Positions 63,138 to 64,000 of a stretch of DNA of 64,000 bases are shown piece by piece. Source of the stretch: Aestuariivita sp. (GTDB lineage Bacteria; Pseudomonadota; Alphaproteobacteria; Rhodobacterales; Rhodobacteraceae); assembly GCA_026710045.1 (NCBI GenBank), contig JAPORU010000176.1, forward strand, positions 1 to 64,000. Direction: 5' to 3'. The translations under genes and the position numbers were made by a program. Each line of letters opens with the position of its first letter. Within the stretch, counting starts at the first letter, position 1. The notes beneath the pieces are model-generated. The model made no database searches and had not been told where the DNA came from. It saw nothing but the letters and a program-made list of their open reading frames with translations.

Positions 63138-64000
63138 ATGCACTCATCGTGCGATATATTCATTGCGGGTGGAGGCATAGGCGGCTTAACGGCGGCCGTG
63201 GCCTTCGGCTCCGCAGGCTTTAAAGTCATTTGCGTAGATCCAGTACCGCTCGATCAGGAGTACGATCACTTGGATGTACGTACGACTGCAATCCTGCAAC
63301 CTGCCCATAAATTTTTAAAAACAATTGACGTATGGGACCGTTTGGCACCGCATTCATCCGCGCTCAACACACTGCGCATTATTGATATTGGAAGCGGACA
63401 AGGCAATTCACGAACAACGCAGGACTTCCATTCATCTGATATTTCTGAAGAATCTTTTGGTTGGAACATACCAAACTGGCACCTAAAGCATGTATTATCA
63501 TCGCACGTTGACGAACTGGAAAACGTAGAATTCTGGAAAGGCCTGAAAGCAAGAGACTTGTTTTCACGGCAAAATGAAGCACACGTCACATTGAATAACG
63601 ACCGACATGTGATTGCACGCCTGGTCCTGGCATGCGACGGTCGAAATTCACCCATACGATATGCAGCGGGAATACCCGTAAAGACATGGCGTTACGGTCA
63701 AAAGGCATTGGCATTTGCCGTGACCCATCCGATCCCACACAATAATATATCGACCGAAATTCACCGCACAGGAGGTCCTTTCACGTTCGTTCCACTACCC
63801 GATCACAACAACACACCACGCTCTGCAGTCGTCTGGATGGAGGACGGTCCAAAAGCAAATCAGTTCTTTTCCATGAATGAGATCAACTTTGAAGAAGCAA
63901 TATCGGAGCGTTCATGTTACATATATGGACCGCTCACTCTTTCATCCCGTCGAACGATTTGGCCGATCATTAGCCAATACGCCACCCGTATAACGGGAGA
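63138..64000 (+). CDS. UbiH/UbiF-type FAD monooxygenase (partial, runs off right edge)
   Basis: The first 287 residues or so of a class A flavoprotein monooxygenase of the ubiquinone hydroxylase family. The FAD-binding GxGxxG region reads DIFIAGGGIGGLTAAVAFG, the conserved mid-part LVLACDGRNSPIR binds FAD phosphate, and WRYGQKALAFAVTH precedes the substrate half. It is open to the window end. Hydroxylation of a ubiquinone precursor at the membrane is the likely role, but which position (UbiH, UbiF, UbiL) is not determined. Confidence 0.85.
   Translation, partial: MHSSCDIFIAGGGIGGLTAAVAFGSAGFKVICVDPVPLDQEYDHLDVRTTAILQPAHKFLKTIDVWDRLAPHSSALNTLRIIDIGSGQGNSRTTQDFHSSDISEESFGWNIPNWHLKHVLSSHVDELENVEFWKGLKARDLFSRQNEAHVTLNNDRHVIARLVLACDGRNSPIRYAAGIPVKTWRYGQKALAFAVTHPIPHNNISTEIHRTGGPFTFVPLPDHNNTPRSAVVWMEDGPKANQFFSMNEINFEEAISERSCYIYGPLTLSSRRTIWPIISQYATRITG

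Overview
The window reads as chromosomal DNA of a marine-type alphaproteobacterium with moderate GC. Supporting traits are the heterotetrameric sarcosine oxidase operon (soxB-soxD-soxA-soxG), a DinB with an N-terminal four-cysteine extension, an RpoD of 674 residues with a long acidic insert, CtaD, and the genes of the usual alphaproteobacterial neighbourhood carA / yqeY / dnaG / rpoD. A SAR116-like lineage would fit, but that is inference from gene content only.

Layout. 1-4.1 kb: minus-strand operon of a ROK regulator, an M20 amidohydrolase, a sugar-type periplasmic binding protein and an RbsC-like permease that runs off the left edge. 4.4-20 kb: housekeeping block with clpB, pyrF, dinB, an N-formylglutamate amidohydrolase-like protein, tRNA-Val, rpmJ (missed by ordinary length cut-offs), an orphan iron-type binding protein behind paired palindromes, a decayed AhpD-like pseudogene, GNAT, cinA, sfsA, map, rpoD and dnaG. 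20.4-28.7 kb: two large divergent genes. One is a 1703-residue fusion of a DEDD exonuclease, a RecQ helicase and a UvrD-type helicase. The other is an 813-residue archaeo-eukaryotic-type primase fused to an SF2 helicase, of the kind labelled TOTE conflict system. This pair is the strongest candidate for a poorly described system. 29-38 kb: sarcosine oxidase operon, then divergent pyruvate carboxylase. 38-45 kb: an HNH endonuclease, molybdenum cofactor and formate dehydrogenase accessory genes (moeA, mobB, mobA, fdhD), tRNA-Gly, and a large protein made of two tandem copies of an alpha-CTD plus sigma-region-4-like unit. 45-46.3 kb is gene-poor. 46.3-52.3 kb: ABC importer plus cytosine-deaminase-like amidohydrolase, FAD oxidase and flavodoxin-fold reductase, apparently one catabolic operon. 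52.6-64 kb: tRNA-Leu, lipB, a freshly broken calcineurin-like phosphoesterase pseudogene, HIT protein, ctaD, DUF2244 protein, yqeY, carA, cytochrome P450 and the start of a UbiH-type monooxygenase.

Two broad points. First, carA-yqeY (right) and dnaG-rpoD (left) keep the order and orientation they would have if adjacent, so about 39 kb now separates genes that are commonly neighbours. Second, both ABC operons carry a hairpin directly after the binding-protein gene, which would favour high expression of the binding protein over the membrane parts. No CRISPR array, intact insertion sequence, rRNA gene or replication origin was seen.
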